The notes: generated from the letters alone by a model not told the origin. 64,000 nt of DNA from Collinsella aerofaciens (GCF_018785265.1 NZ_WQPK01000047.1:62001-126000), one strand, 5' to 3'; counted from the stretch's first letter, positions 16,868 to 26,453 are shown. Made by a program: numbers and translations.

Positions 16868-17929
16868 ATGGAGAGGATACTCGGCGTTAATCTCTCTGGC
16901 TGGTTTATTCCCGAGCCTTGGGTTACCCCGTCGCTATACGCGGCGACCGGTGCATCCAACGCGGCCGAGCTGCAGGAGGCCATGGGCACCGCCGCCTATA
17001 ACGAGCGCATGCGCCGTCATTACGAGACGTTTGTGAGCGAGGATGATTTCCGTCGCATGGCGCAGATCGGCCTCAACGCCGTGCGCCTGCCGGTGCCTTG
17101 GTATGCCTTTGGCTCACAGGAGTCCGATGCCTCCTACATCTCGGTTGTCGATTACATCGACCGCGCGATTGAGTGGGCTGCCAAGTACAACATTCGCGTG
17201 CTGCTTGACCTGGCGACTGTGCCCGGTGGCCAGGGCGATTCCAACGATTCGCCCGCCACGCCGGAGGCTGTTGCCGAGTGGCATTCGTCCACTAACGGCC
17301 GCCATGTCGCACTCGACGTGCTCGAGCGCTTGGCCGAGCGTTACGGCGAGGCCGAGAGCCTGCTGGGCATTGAGCTGCTGGATACGCCGCAGATGAGTGT
17401 CCGCAAGAGTCTTTTTGCCATGACGGATGGCATTCCGGCTCACTACCTGCGCAATTTCTATCGCGATGCCTACGAGCTCGTCCGTTCGTATATGCCCGAG
17501 GATAAGATCGTCGTCTTTTCGTCTTCGGGGCATCCCAGCGAGTGGAAGCATTTTATGCGCGGCGCCAAGTACAAGAACGTCTACATGGACCTTCACCTGT
17601 ACCATTACCGCGACGAGTATGCGCTCGATATCACGAGCCCCCGCGGGCTGACGACGGCGATTTCGCGTAACAAGCGCGAGCTTAAAGAGGCGATTTCAAC
17701 TGGGTTCCCCGTGCTGGTGGGCGAATGGTCGGGCGCGGCGATCTTTGCCAACTCGTCGGTTACGCCCGAGGGCCGCAATGCCTACGAGCGCGTGTTTATC
17801 GCCAACCAGCTGGCTTCGTTTGCGCCGGCTGCCGGTTGGTTCTTCCAAACGTGGAAGACCGAGAAGCGCATTGCAGCATGGGACGCCCGCGCGGCGCTCG
17901 GTACGCTCGAGCGCGGCATGATTGAATAG
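16868..17929 (+). CDS. GH5_9-like protein lacking the catalytic acid/base
   Basis: 353 aa, no signal peptide. Closely follows fungal-type exo-beta-1,3-glucanases: GVNLSGWFIPEPWVTPSLY at the start, RLPVPW, LLGIELL, the HLYHY stretch, VGEWSGAA (nucleophile Glu, E286) and GWFFQTWKTE. However, the acid/base motif that should read LLNEP reads LLDTP, so the Glu is Thr173. The conserved His of the DLHGAP motif is Ala116. With the nucleophile kept but the acid gone, it is either a non-hydrolytic binding protein or a modified enzyme. The ATG at 16868 has a purine-rich GAAGGGGG upstream. It ends 6 bases before rsmI. Confidence 0.8.
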   Translation: MERILGVNLSGWFIPEPWVTPSLYAATGASNAAELQEAMGTAAYNERMRRHYETFVSEDDFRRMAQIGLNAVRLPVPWYAFGSQESDASYISVVDYIDRAIEWAAKYNIRVLLDLATVPGGQGDSNDSPATPEAVAEWHSSTNGRHVALDVLERLAERYGEAESLLGIELLDTPQMSVRKSLFAMTDGIPAHYLRNFYRDAYELVRSYMPEDKIVVFSSSGHPSEWKHFMRGAKYKNVYMDLHLYHYRDEYALDITSPRGLTTAISRNKRELKEAISTGFPVLVGEWSGAAIFANSSVTPEGRNAYERVFIANQLASFAPAAGWFFQTWKTEKRIAAWDARAALGTLERGMIE

Positions 17930-17935
17930 GTTGAT

Positions 17936-18814
17936 ATGACGCAAAACAGCGCCCATACGGGCAAACTCTATGTGGTCGGCACGCCCATCGGCAACCTGGG
18001 CGACCTGTCCCCGCGCGTTGGCGAGGCCTTTGCCGCTGCCGATGTCATCTGCTGCGAAGACACGCGTGTGACGTCAAAGCTGCTGATGCACCTGGGCATT
18101 TCCAAGCCGCTTGTCCGTTGCGACGAGAATGTGATCGCCAGCCGCGCCGCCGGCCTGGTCGACCGTCTGCTGGCGGGGGAGACCCTCGCCTTTGCCTCGG
18201 ACGCCGGCATGCCGAGCGTGTCCGATCCCGGCCAGGCGCTGGTCGAGGCGGCGCGTGAGGCCGATGTGCCCGTCGAAGTTATTCCCGGGCCCTCTGCTTG
18301 CGTCACGGCGCTCGTTTCGTCCGGCATTCCCTGCGAGCATTTTTTCTTCGAGGGCTTTTTGGGTCGAAAGCACGGCGACCGCGTGCGCCGTTTGCAGCGC
18401 CTTGCCGTGGTGCCCGGCGCGCTCATCTTCTACGAGTCTCCACATCGCATCGTGGCGACGCTCGAGGCCGTGGCGGAGGTCTTTCCCCAACGTGAGGTTG
18501 CCGTCTGCCGCGAACTCACCAAGCTGCACGAGGAGGTCTTGCGCGGGCCCGCTGCCCAGCTTGCCGAGGAGCTGCGTGCTCGCGGCGAGGTAAAGGGCGA
18601 GATTGCGCTGGTCATCGCGCCGCCGAGCGAGGATGAGGAGGCCGGTATCGTGCCGGTTGGCGCCGCGGCAGCGGATCCCGACGAGGCCCTGCGCGAGGAT
18701 ATCCGCGCCGCGCTCGAGGAGGGGGAGCCCGCGTCTGCGGTGGCCAAGCGCCTGTCTCAGAAGTATTCGCGCCGCAAGCGCGATGTCTATGCCATGGTGC
18801 TCGATATGCAATAG
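17936..18814 (+). CDS. rsmI: 16S rRNA (cytidine-1402-2'-O)-methyltransferase
   Basis: 292 aa SAM-dependent enzyme acting on C1402 of 16S rRNA. KLYVVGTPIGNLGDLSPR at the start, then CEDTRVTSKLL, SDAGMPSVSDPG and FYESPHR are the characteristic RsmI blocks. The C-terminal segment (YSRRKRDVYAMVLDM) is typical. Only 6 bases separate it from the GH5-like gene, with a weak ribosome site, so translation may be coupled. Confidence 0.95.
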   Translation: MTQNSAHTGKLYVVGTPIGNLGDLSPRVGEAFAAADVICCEDTRVTSKLLMHLGISKPLVRCDENVIASRAAGLVDRLLAGETLAFASDAGMPSVSDPGQALVEAAREADVPVEVIPGPSACVTALVSSGIPCEHFFFEGFLGRKHGDRVRRLQRLAVVPGALIFYESPHRIVATLEAVAEVFPQREVAVCRELTKLHEEVLRGPAAQLAEELRARGEVKGEIALVIAPPSEDEEAGIVPVGAAAADPDEALREDIRAALEEGEPASAVAKRLSQKYSRRKRDVYAMVLDMQ

Positions 18815-18883
18815 ATGGAGGATATCCAGCCCTTGCGCTAGAATCATCCTCTGTATGCAACGTTTTTCTGGAGGACAAACCCC

Positions 18884-20485
18884 ATGGATCAAAGCAAGCC
18901 TTCGTTCTTTATCACGACGCCCATCTACTACGTCAACGCCGATCCGCACCTGGGCACGGCTTATTCCACCATCATCGCCGACGTTCAGGCCCGTTATCGT
19001 CGCTCCGCCGGCTATAACGTCAAGTTCCTGACCGGCATGGACGAGCACGGCGAGAAGGTCGCCGAGGCCGCAGCCAAGCACAACATGACGCCGCAGGAGT
19101 GGACCGATAGCCAGGCTCCGCACTTCAAGGAGCTTTGGAGCAAGCTCGAGATTTCCAATGATGACTTCATTCGCACCACCGAGCCGCGCCAGCACCATGC
19201 CGTGCAGTACCTGTGGGAGCGCATGAAGGAGTCCGGCTACCTGTATAAGGGCAGCTACGACGGCTGGTATTGCGTGCCTGACGAGACCTACTTTACCGAT
19301 ACGCAGGTCCAGAAGGGCGACGAGGAGTACGGCAGCGTCGGCCAGCACCTGTGCCCCGACTGCCACCGTCCGCTTGAGCGCGTGCAGGAGGAGTCCTACT
19401 TCTTTAAGCTTTCCGCCTTCCAGGACAAGCTGCTTAAGCTCTATGACGAGCATCCCGACTTTGTCGAGCCTGCGTTTCGCATGAACGAGGTTCGCAGCTT
19501 TGTCGAGGGCGGCCTTAACGACCTTTCCGTGAGCCGTACGAGCTTTGACTGGGGCATTCAGGTCCCGTTTGACGAGGGTCACGTGACCTACGTGTGGTTC
19601 GATGCGCTGCTCAACTATATGACGGCCGTCGGCTACGGTGTCGACACCGACGAGGCGCGTGCCGAGCTGGCCTATCGCTGGCCCGCGCAGTTCCACATCG
19701 TGGGTAAGGACATCATCCGCTTCCACTGCGTCATTTGGCCCGCCATGCTCATGGCCATCGGCGAGGCCCTGCCCGAGCACGTCTTTGCCCACGGCTTCCT
19801 GACCGTGCGCAATGCCGAGACCGGCAAGGCCGAGAAGATGTCCAAGAGCCGCGGCAACGCCATCGCTCCGCAGGACGTTATCGACATGCTGGGCGTCGAG
19901 GGCTATCGCTACTACTTTATGACCGACGTCGTCCCCGGCACCGACGGTGCCATCAGCTTCGACCGCATGGAGCAGGTCTACAACGCCGACCTGGCCAACA
20001 GCTGGGGCAACCTCATCTCGCGTTCGCTCAACATGAGCGGCAAGTATTTTGACGGTTGCGCGCCCGCCAAGCCCGCATCGTTCGATGCGTTCGACAACCC
20101 GCTGGCAAAGATTGCCGACGGTTTGGTCGAGCGCTACATGGCCAAGATGGACGTGCTCGATTACGGTGGAGCCAAGGACGAGGTCATGGAGCTCATCCAT
20201 GCCGCCAACCACTACATCGAGGACTCCGAGCCTTGGGCACTTGCCAAGGACGAGGCCAAGGCTGACGAGCTGGCGTTTGTGATCTACAACCTGCTCGAGG
20301 CCATCCGCATTGCCGCCCACCTGCTGATGCCGCTCATGCCTCAGACCTCTGCCGAGGCCCTGCGCCGCCTGTCCTGCGAGGACGAGGCCGCGACCGACGA
20401 CCTCAAGGGCATTTGCGCTTGGGGCCTGCTTGCCGGCGGTCAGCCTGTCGAGAAGGGCGAGCCGCTGTTCCCGCGTCTGGGCTAA
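18884..20485 (+). CDS. metG: Methionyl-tRNA synthetase
   Basis: 533 aa, class I synthetase that charges tRNA-Met. HIGH-like motif PHLGTAY near residue 20, KMSKS in KAEKMSKSRGN near 320. A metal-knuckle region includes YCVPDETYF and CPDC. The C-terminus ends soon after the anticodon-binding helices, so this is the short form without the extra tRNA-binding domain. TGGAGGAC lies before the ATG. Confidence 0.96.
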   Translation: MDQSKPSFFITTPIYYVNADPHLGTAYSTIIADVQARYRRSAGYNVKFLTGMDEHGEKVAEAAAKHNMTPQEWTDSQAPHFKELWSKLEISNDDFIRTTEPRQHHAVQYLWERMKESGYLYKGSYDGWYCVPDETYFTDTQVQKGDEEYGSVGQHLCPDCHRPLERVQEESYFFKLSAFQDKLLKLYDEHPDFVEPAFRMNEVRSFVEGGLNDLSVSRTSFDWGIQVPFDEGHVTYVWFDALLNYMTAVGYGVDTDEARAELAYRWPAQFHIVGKDIIRFHCVIWPAMLMAIGEALPEHVFAHGFLTVRNAETGKAEKMSKSRGNAIAPQDVIDMLGVEGYRYYFMTDVVPGTDGAISFDRMEQVYNADLANSWGNLISRSLNMSGKYFDGCAPAKPASFDAFDNPLAKIADGLVERYMAKMDVLDYGGAKDEVMELIHAANHYIEDSEPWALAKDEAKADELAFVIYNLLEAIRIAAHLLMPLMPQTSAEALRRLSCEDEAATDDLKGICAWGLLAGGQPVEKGEPLFPRLG

Positions 20486-20524
20486 GACGCAGCGCGCCAT
20501 ATCGGCAATTTGCTGTTTAGCTGT

Positions 20525-20560
20525 AAGGGCATGGCCGCCACGGTCCATGCCCTTTTGTTT
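20525..20560 (+). terminator. Terminator after metG
   Basis: AAGGGCATGG (20525-20534) with CCATGCCCTT (20545-20554), 10-base loop, then TTGTTT. Confidence 0.85.
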
Positions 20561-20592
20561 CAAGACGCCGCCATCATGCTAAGGAGGCAACC

Positions 20593-21453
20593 ATGACAAC
20601 TTCGCCTTTGGCAAACCCCACGGCCACCAGGGAGCTGCTGGAGGAGTTTGGCCTTGCGACCAAGCATCGCCTGGGCCAGAACTTCCTGATCGACAACCAT
20701 GTAATTGAGCGCATTTGCGAGCTTGCCGAGCTTGCAGGCGATGAGCGCGTGCTCGAGGTTGGTCCGGGCGTTGGTACGCTCACGCTTGCGCTGTTGCAGG
20801 AGGCGGCGTGCGTCACGTCGATCGAGGCCGATCCCGAGCTCGAGCCGGTGCTCGATGCTCACGCCGCCGACTACGCCAACTTCCGCTTTATCATGGGCGA
20901 CGCGCTTAAGGTGACGCCGGAGCAGATTGAGCAGGCCGCCGGCGGTGAGCCGACGGTATTTGTCGCGAACTTGCCCTATAACGTGGCGGCGACGATCATC
21001 TTGCAGTTCTTCCAGACGATGCCCGCGCTCAAGCGTGCCGTGGTCATGGTGCAAAAGGAGGTTGCCGATCGCATTGCCGCAGTGCCGGGCAACAAGACCT
21101 ATGGCGGCTATACGGCAAAGCTCGGCCTGTATGCGCAGGTGACGGGTCGCTTTGAGGTGCCGCCGCGTTGCTTTATGCCGGCGCCGCACGTGGACTCGGC
21201 CGTCGTGCGTATCGACCGTGTTGACGGCGTGGTGCCCGAAGGACTCGACCGCGAGTTTGTGGCCCGCGTGATTGATGCTGCATTTGCCCAGCGTCGCAAG
21301 ACCATCCGCAATTCCATGAGCGCCAACGGTTTTGCCAAGGACGTGCTCGATGCCGCTTTTAAGGTTTGCGGTATCGCACCCACCACGCGCGCCGAGACGC
21401 TCGATGTTGCCGACTTTGTCCGTCTGGCCCGGGAGCTAATCCATGACGCCTAA
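20593..21453 (+). CDS. rsmA: 16S rRNA adenine dimethyltransferase
   Basis: 286 aa. Dimethylates two adenines near the 3' end of 16S rRNA. KHRLGQNFLIDNHV, VLEVGPGVGTLT (SAM motif I), NLPYNVAA (catalytic NLPY) and QRRKTIRNSM match RsmA/KsgA. AAGGAGG precedes the ATG. It overlaps the next gene by 11 bases. Confidence 0.96.
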   Translation: MTTSPLANPTATRELLEEFGLATKHRLGQNFLIDNHVIERICELAELAGDERVLEVGPGVGTLTLALLQEAACVTSIEADPELEPVLDAHAADYANFRFIMGDALKVTPEQIEQAAGGEPTVFVANLPYNVAATIILQFFQTMPALKRAVVMVQKEVADRIAAVPGNKTYGGYTAKLGLYAQVTGRFEVPPRCFMPAPHVDSAVVRIDRVDGVVPEGLDREFVARVIDAAFAQRRKTIRNSMSANGFAKDVLDAAFKVCGIAPTTRAETLDVADFVRLARELIHDA

Positions 21454-22357
21454 TGCCGAACGCGTGACGTTTACCAAGAAAAAGACGACGGTTGCTTGTC
21501 CCGTGCCCTTGGCGCCGCTTGCCGACACGCATGCACATCTGCTTTCGTTTTGGGGCAAGGATGTGCCCGAGACGCTCGTGCGCGCCAAAGCCGCGGGCGT
21601 CGACCTGTTGGTGACGATGTTCGACCCCATTGCCGACAAGCGCAGCGTGGCGGACTATAGCGACTGGCTGGTGCGCGAGATTCTTCCGATGCAGGATATC
21701 CCGCAGATCAAGTATCTTGCCGGCGTGCATCCGTATGGCGCGCCGGACTATACCGACGACGTTCATGCACAGGTCGTTGCCGCACTTGATGACCCCTTAT
21801 GCGCCGGTATTGGCGAAATCGGCCTGGACTATCACATGGACTATGACGACGATATCGCGCCGGCACCCCATAACGTGCAGATTGATTGCATGGCGCGCCA
21901 GCTCGAGCTTGCCGTGCGCCGCAATGTGCCGGTGGAGCTGCACCTGCGTCACGAGGACTCGGATGGGGAGCGCACCTCGCACGTTGATGCGTACAACGTA
22001 CTGCGCGAGGTGGGCGTGCCCCAGGCCGGTTGTGTGCTGCACTGCTTTGGCGAGGACCGCGCCACGATGGAGCGCTTTGTGGAGCTGGGCTGCTATATCG
22101 CCTATGGTGGCGCGGCCACCTTTAAGCGCAACGACGACGTGCGCGAGGCATTTGCGGCAACCCCACTCGATCGAATTTTGTTCGAGACGGATTGCCCGTA
22201 TATGGCTCCGGAGCCCATCCGTGGTCTTGAATGCGAGCCCGCAATGATCTCCATTACGGCAAACGCGCTGGTTAACGACCGTGTCGATCGCACAGGTGAG
22301 GACGCCGAAACAATCGCGCAAGCCGCTTGGGAAAATGCCTGCAAACTTTTTCTATAA
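21443..22357 (+). CDS. tatD: TatD-family metal-dependent hydrolase
   Basis: 304 aa TIM-barrel hydrolase. Metal-binding blocks in order: DTHAHL, GEIGLDYH, ELHLRHED, LHCFGED and ETDCPYMAPEP. TatD proteins act as nucleases on damaged DNA or in quality control; the true substrate here is unknown. It has a 35-residue N-terminal extension. The ATG lies inside the end of rsmA, an arrangement common for rsmA-tatD neighbours. Confidence 0.9.
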   Translation: MTPNAERVTFTKKKTTVACPVPLAPLADTHAHLLSFWGKDVPETLVRAKAAGVDLLVTMFDPIADKRSVADYSDWLVREILPMQDIPQIKYLAGVHPYGAPDYTDDVHAQVVAALDDPLCAGIGEIGLDYHMDYDDDIAPAPHNVQIDCMARQLELAVRRNVPVELHLRHEDSDGERTSHVDAYNVLREVGVPQAGCVLHCFGEDRATMERFVELGCYIAYGGAATFKRNDDVREAFAATPLDRILFETDCPYMAPEPIRGLECEPAMISITANALVNDRVDRTGEDAETIAQAAWENACKLFL

Positions 22358-22410
22358 ACGGCTGCCAAGGGGCTGACAAAACTGGTCTATTACCTGCCTT
22401 ATGCCTGCCC

Positions 22411-22439
22411 TTGAGCTTACGACGGGGCGTTTCTATTAA
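22411..22439 (+). promoter_or_regulatory. Candidate promoter of the phn operon
   Basis: TTGAGC (22411-22416), 17-base gap, TATTAA (22434-22439). Leaves a leader of about 170 bases before phnD. GGTCTATTACC at 22384-22394, just upstream, has weak dyad symmetry and could be a regulator site. Confidence 0.5.
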
Positions 22440-22615
22440 TAAGTGCCTACGGTTCGCGTCATGTTCCCGCATCTTCGCGCAAGCATATGACAAGCGATTG
22501 CCGTTGATCGAAAAACGGCTTGCCCACAACCCTAATATCTACCACGTCATCGCCGGACGGGACAAATAGAACCCCCGGTCCTTCCGGTGCATTCTTGTGT
22601 TGTAAGGAGAAGATT

Positions 22616-23710
22616 GTGGCAGATATCAAGAACAAGCAAATTTCTCGCCGGTCCTTCTTGGGCCTTTTTGGCGCGAGTGCCGTGACGCTCGGCCTCGGTC
22701 TCGTCGGTTGCGGCAGCGTCGACGGTAAGGGTGGTGCGGCGACCGCTGGCTCGGATGCCGCTTCTATCGATAAACTTACCATGGTCTGGCTGCCCAACGA
22801 GTCCAGCTCCGAGTTCGACGCGGGCCGCGAGGAGTTTGGCAAGGTTCTTGAGAAGTACGCCGGTGTCAAGGTCGAGCTCATGACCACCACCGACTATAAC
22901 GTCGCTATCGAGGCTATCGCTTCCGGCAAGGCTCAGCTTGCCAACATGGGCGCCGAGGGCTTCATCCAGGCCCAGAAGAAGAACAGCAAGGTTCTTCCGC
23001 TTGTGACCACCTCCGACACCGATGGCAAGCTCGACGGCGCCAAGTACTACAGCCGCATCTGCGTGCCCGAGGCCGAGATGAGCGCTTACGCGGATAGCGC
23101 CGAGGAGAGCGGCTATTCCATCAAGAACATCAAGGGCAAGCGCATGAGCTTTGTCTCCGCTACTTCCACCTCCGGCTTCAAGGTTCCGTGCAACGCCATT
23201 ATGAAGGCGTTCCCGGACGACGTGAAGTCCTCCGACGAGCTCAGTACCCCGGGTTTCTTCTCCCAGGTACTCTTTGGTAACTCTCACCCCGGTTCTGCTG
23301 TCAACCTGCTGCAGGGTGATGCCGATGTTGCCGCCTTCGACGATGTCGACGTCGACACCTATCTTGATGTCCCCGAGGGCGAGCGCGACGCCGTGAACGC
23401 CGCCGGTTCCGTCTACTCCGTCAAGGCCGACGCTCCCCAGCCCTTCGATCGCGTTCAGGGCAAGAAGTTCGGCATCATCCAGTCCACCCCGGTTCTCAAC
23501 GGGCCTATCGCCGTCAACACCGATAAGGTCCCGCAGGAGATCATCGACAAGCTCGTCAAGGGCTTGACCTCCAAGGAGACCTCTGAAGACGAACTGCTCT
23601 TTGCCCCCGAGGATAAAGAGGGCACCGGTGCCGTTTGGAGCCTGGGTGATACCGCCGGCTTCATCGCGGTCGAGGACTCCTGGTACGACCCCATTCGTGC
23701 GCTTGACTAA
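22616..23710 (+). CDS. phnD: Phosphonate ABC transporter substrate-binding lipoprotein
   Basis: 364 aa extracytoplasmic binding protein. A Tat-type signal (ISRRSFLGLFG) leads into a lipobox (LVGCGS), so it is probably exported folded and then lipid-anchored. The mature part has the PhnD/phosphonate-binding pattern (LTMVWLPNE, TDYNVAIEAIASGKAQLANMG, GSAVNLLQGDADVAAFDD). The GTG at 22616 is chosen for AAGGAGA 7 bases upstream. It is first in the phn operon. A GC hairpin separates it from phnC. Confidence 0.93.
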   Translation: MADIKNKQISRRSFLGLFGASAVTLGLGLVGCGSVDGKGGAATAGSDAASIDKLTMVWLPNESSSEFDAGREEFGKVLEKYAGVKVELMTTTDYNVAIEAIASGKAQLANMGAEGFIQAQKKNSKVLPLVTTSDTDGKLDGAKYYSRICVPEAEMSAYADSAEESGYSIKNIKGKRMSFVSATSTSGFKVPCNAIMKAFPDDVKSSDELSTPGFFSQVLFGNSHPGSAVNLLQGDADVAAFDDVDVDTYLDVPEGERDAVNAAGSVYSVKADAPQPFDRVQGKKFGIIQSTPVLNGPIAVNTDKVPQEIIDKLVKGLTSKETSEDELLFAPEDKEGTGAVWSLGDTAGFIAVEDSWYDPIRALD

Positions 23711-23777
23711 TGCATGTCCCTGCGCGCACACGTGCAGATGGGCGGCATCGCGTAGACGATTCGCCGCTGCCAAAACG

Positions 23778-23805
23778 GGCCGGGCGCGAATATCCGCGTC
23801 CGGCC
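23778..23805 (+). promoter_or_regulatory. GC hairpin between phnD and phnC
   Basis: 11-bp stem (23778-23788 with 23795-23805, one G-U pair), loop AATATC, no T-run. Such hairpins after binding-protein genes often protect the upstream mRNA, which would raise PhnD relative to PhnC. That role is an inference. Confidence 0.6.
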
Positions 23806-23830
23806 TCGACGTTGATGGGAGGGCATGGAA

Positions 23831-24706
23831 ATGCCACAGAACGCACAGCCTCTCTTGCAGGTGAGCGATTTGACCAAAAGCTACGAGGGCAAACGAGGTG
23901 CACGGGAGCAGCATCACGCGCTTTCCGGCGTAGATTTTGCTTGCGGCGAGGGAGAACTGGTTGCGGTGATCGGTCCTTCAGGCGCCGGCAAGTCGACGTT
24001 TTTGCGCTGCATCAATCGCCTCATCGAGCCCACGGAGGGGTCGGTTGTCTTTAATGGTCGGGACATTACGCATCTGCGCCGCAACAAGCTGCGTGGCGTG
24101 CGCGCGCAGATCGCCATGATCTTTCAGAACTACAACCTGGTGTATCGCCTTACCGCCATTCAAAACGTGCTGCATGGGCGTCTGGGCTACAAGGGTGCTG
24201 TGGCGGGGTCGCTGGGCCTCTACAGCGAAGCCGAGAAGCTCCGTGCGTTCGAGCTGCTTGACGAAGTGGGCCTGGGCGAGTTTGCCTATCGTCGCGCCGA
24301 TCAGCTCTCGGGCGGACAAAAGCAGCGCGTGGGTATCGCCCGCGCACTTATTCAAGATCCCCGCATCATTCTATGCGATGAACCTATCGCGAGCCTTGAT
24401 CCCAAGAGCAGCCGTGCTGTCATGGAGCATCTGCGCCGCGTGACGCGTCAGCATGGCATCACCTGCATCGTCAATCTGCATCAGGTGGATATGGCACTTG
24501 AGTTTTCCGATCGTATCGTGGGCTTGCGTGCGGGCGCGAAAGTGTTCGAGGGTGCGCCTGCCGAGCTGACCCCCCAGATGATCGCGGTGATTTACGGCGA
24601 TGGAGAAGAGGGCTTCATTTCCGTTCCGGTGTCAGGGCCCCAAGCTGGCGCGACACCCGCATCTGTTGGCATGGCTTCCGCTGTTCCTTCTGGAGCCTTG
24701 CGATGA
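23831..24706 (+). CDS. phnC: Phosphonate ABC transporter ATP-binding protein
   Basis: 291 aa. Walker A GPSGAGKST, Q-loop IFQNYNLV, signature LSGGQKQRVGIARAL, Walker B IILCDEPIASLD and switch His in NLHQVD. The long gap between Q-loop and signature (about 50 residues, HGRLGYKG...) is typical of PhnC. I prefer ATG 23831: the GGGAGGG site is 8 bases upstream, whereas it would be only 2 bases from ATG 23825. Confidence 0.94.
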   Translation: MPQNAQPLLQVSDLTKSYEGKRGAREQHHALSGVDFACGEGELVAVIGPSGAGKSTFLRCINRLIEPTEGSVVFNGRDITHLRRNKLRGVRAQIAMIFQNYNLVYRLTAIQNVLHGRLGYKGAVAGSLGLYSEAEKLRAFELLDEVGLGEFAYRRADQLSGGQKQRVGIARALIQDPRIILCDEPIASLDPKSSRAVMEHLRRVTRQHGITCIVNLHQVDMALEFSDRIVGLRAGAKVFEGAPAELTPQMIAVIYGDGEEGFISVPVSGPQAGATPASVGMASAVPSGALR

Positions 24707-25557
24707 GCGCGGGGGAGTGCGGCGCCATGTCCACAGGCTCTTTTGGCAATGCGAAAGCGGGGAAGGTTCCCGATTTGAGCTGGTTTAGAAGGCGTCAGCT
24801 TCGCGCACTCGCAGTAGTTGCGGCCGTTGTCTTGGTTGCCGAGGGGGCATCGCTTGTCGGCGATTTCAGCTTTGGATATGCCTTGGGTTCGGTACCCGCT
24901 GCCCTTGCATGGATGCTGCAGAACTTTTGCCCTACGCCATCGTCGTTAGGACAGCTGGGCATAATTGCCACGCAGGTGGTTTCGACGGTGTTCGATTCCA
25001 TCGCCGCTACGATGCTCGCGGCCTTGCTGGGTATCGTTCTTGCGGTGCTGGGATGCTCGAGCGTCGGTGTCGAAAACGGCATCGTGCGCGGTGTCATCCG
25101 CATCTTCGCCAATATCTTTCGCAATGTTCCCATGATTGCATGGGCGCTGCTGTTGCTCCTTTCGTTCAAGCAAAACGAGTTCACGGGCTTCCTCGCGCTC
25201 TTTTTGGCGACGTTTGGCCAGATTACGCGCTTTTTTCTGGACACGCTCGACGAAATCCCTTGCGGCCCCATCGAGGCGTTGCGCAGCTGCGGAGCAAGCT
25301 TTTGGCAGATTGTCTTTCAGGCGGGTCTGCCGCTTGCCGTTGCAGAGCTTATGAGCTGGACACTCTATATGGTCGAGACCAATATTCGCGAGGCCACGTT
25401 GGTGGGCTTGCTTACCGGTACGGGTATCGGCTTTGCCTTCAACCTGTACTACGCGTCTTTTCGGTATGACTGCGCTGGCCTTGTGATTCTTGTGACCATT
25501 GTTTTGGTGCTCGTGGTCGAGGCGATTTCCAACGCAGCTAGAAGGTCGATGATCTAA
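24703..25557 (+). CDS. phnE: Phosphonate ABC transporter permease (first)
   Basis: 284 aa with about six membrane helices. The permease loop EALRSCGASFWQIVFQAGLP marks the PhnE family EAA motif that contacts the ATPase. The ATG overlaps the phnC stop (ATGA). A second ATG eight codons in is also possible. Paired with a second permease directly downstream. Confidence 0.92.
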   Translation: MSAGECGAMSTGSFGNAKAGKVPDLSWFRRRQLRALAVVAAVVLVAEGASLVGDFSFGYALGSVPAALAWMLQNFCPTPSSLGQLGIIATQVVSTVFDSIAATMLAALLGIVLAVLGCSSVGVENGIVRGVIRIFANIFRNVPMIAWALLLLLSFKQNEFTGFLALFLATFGQITRFFLDTLDEIPCGPIEALRSCGASFWQIVFQAGLPLAVAELMSWTLYMVETNIREATLVGLLTGTGIGFAFNLYYASFRYDCAGLVILVTIVLVLVVEAISNAARRSMI

Positions 25558-26441
25558 TGGATACTTTTGAGCTGACTCCCGCCACGGCCGGTGCGATCGA
25601 GCGTTCGCACGCTGGGCATATTCGTCTCGTGTCTCGCCGGGGGCGCAACTATTCTGTCGTGCTTACGCTGGGCATTCTGTGCCTCTTGACGGTCGTTACG
25701 TTTGTGCGCATGGATTTTGGCACGGTTGACCTTGGCCGCGCACTCGCTCAAACCTGGTCTGATTTCTGCGCCATGATGTTCCAACCAGCGCTTGACCCGC
25801 CGTTGGGAGCTGCGCATTTTAGCTGGGCAAAGGTTGCCGAGAGCACGTTGGTCACCATTGCGGTTACCGTGCTGTGCACCATCATCTCGGCCATCATCTC
25901 GTTTTTCTTGGCGTTGGCGGCATCCGAGAACCTCTCGAATCCGCTCGTTTCCAATGCGGTCAAAGGATTCGTTGCTATCATCCGAGCGATTCCAACGATT
26001 CTGTGGGTACTCGTCTTCACGGTGGCCATCGGCCTTGGATCCGAGGCGGCGGTGCTGGGAATTTCCTTCCATTCCATCGCGTATCTTACCAAGAGCTACT
26101 CGGAGTCGATTGAAGAAATCGATGCAGATGTAATCGAGGCACTCTCTGCGAGCGGTGCCAGCTTCTGGCAGATTGTGTTCCAGGCCATCTGTCCGGCAAC
26201 CATTACCAAACTGCTCTCATGGACATTTATTCGCTTTGAGATCAATTTTGCCAACGCGGTTGCCGTGGGCGCCTTCGCGGGCGCGGGCGGTATCGGCTTT
26301 CAGCTGTATCAGGCAGGCAACTACTACTACAACCTGCACGAGGTGGGCGTGATTGTCTATGTATGCCTGGCTGTGTCGTTTGCACTCGAGTTCATCTCGG
26401 TTCGCCTTCGTCGCCGTTACATCATCGACTCGGATAACTAA
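25557..26441 (+). CDS. phnE: Phosphonate ABC transporter permease (second)
   Basis: 294 aa. About six helices and the same EAA-type loop (EALSASGASFWQIVFQAICP), so the transporter is probably a PhnE1-PhnE2 heterodimer. The ATG overlaps the previous stop (TAATG). Confidence 0.92.
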   Translation: MDTFELTPATAGAIERSHAGHIRLVSRRGRNYSVVLTLGILCLLTVVTFVRMDFGTVDLGRALAQTWSDFCAMMFQPALDPPLGAAHFSWAKVAESTLVTIAVTVLCTIISAIISFFLALAASENLSNPLVSNAVKGFVAIIRAIPTILWVLVFTVAIGLGSEAAVLGISFHSIAYLTKSYSESIEEIDADVIEALSASGASFWQIVFQAICPATITKLLSWTFIRFEINFANAVAVGAFAGAGGIGFQLYQAGNYYYNLHEVGVIVYVCLAVSFALEFISVRLRRRYIIDSDN

Positions 26442-26453
26442 GGAAAGATTTGC

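Noticed and set aside
18074-20563. Very long open frame on the minus strand over rsmI and metG
   Set aside because: Exact antisense of two certain genes; caused by high GC at codon position 3. Similar long antisense frames over pyk, htpG, phnD, serS and the PhoR-like gene were dropped for the same reason.
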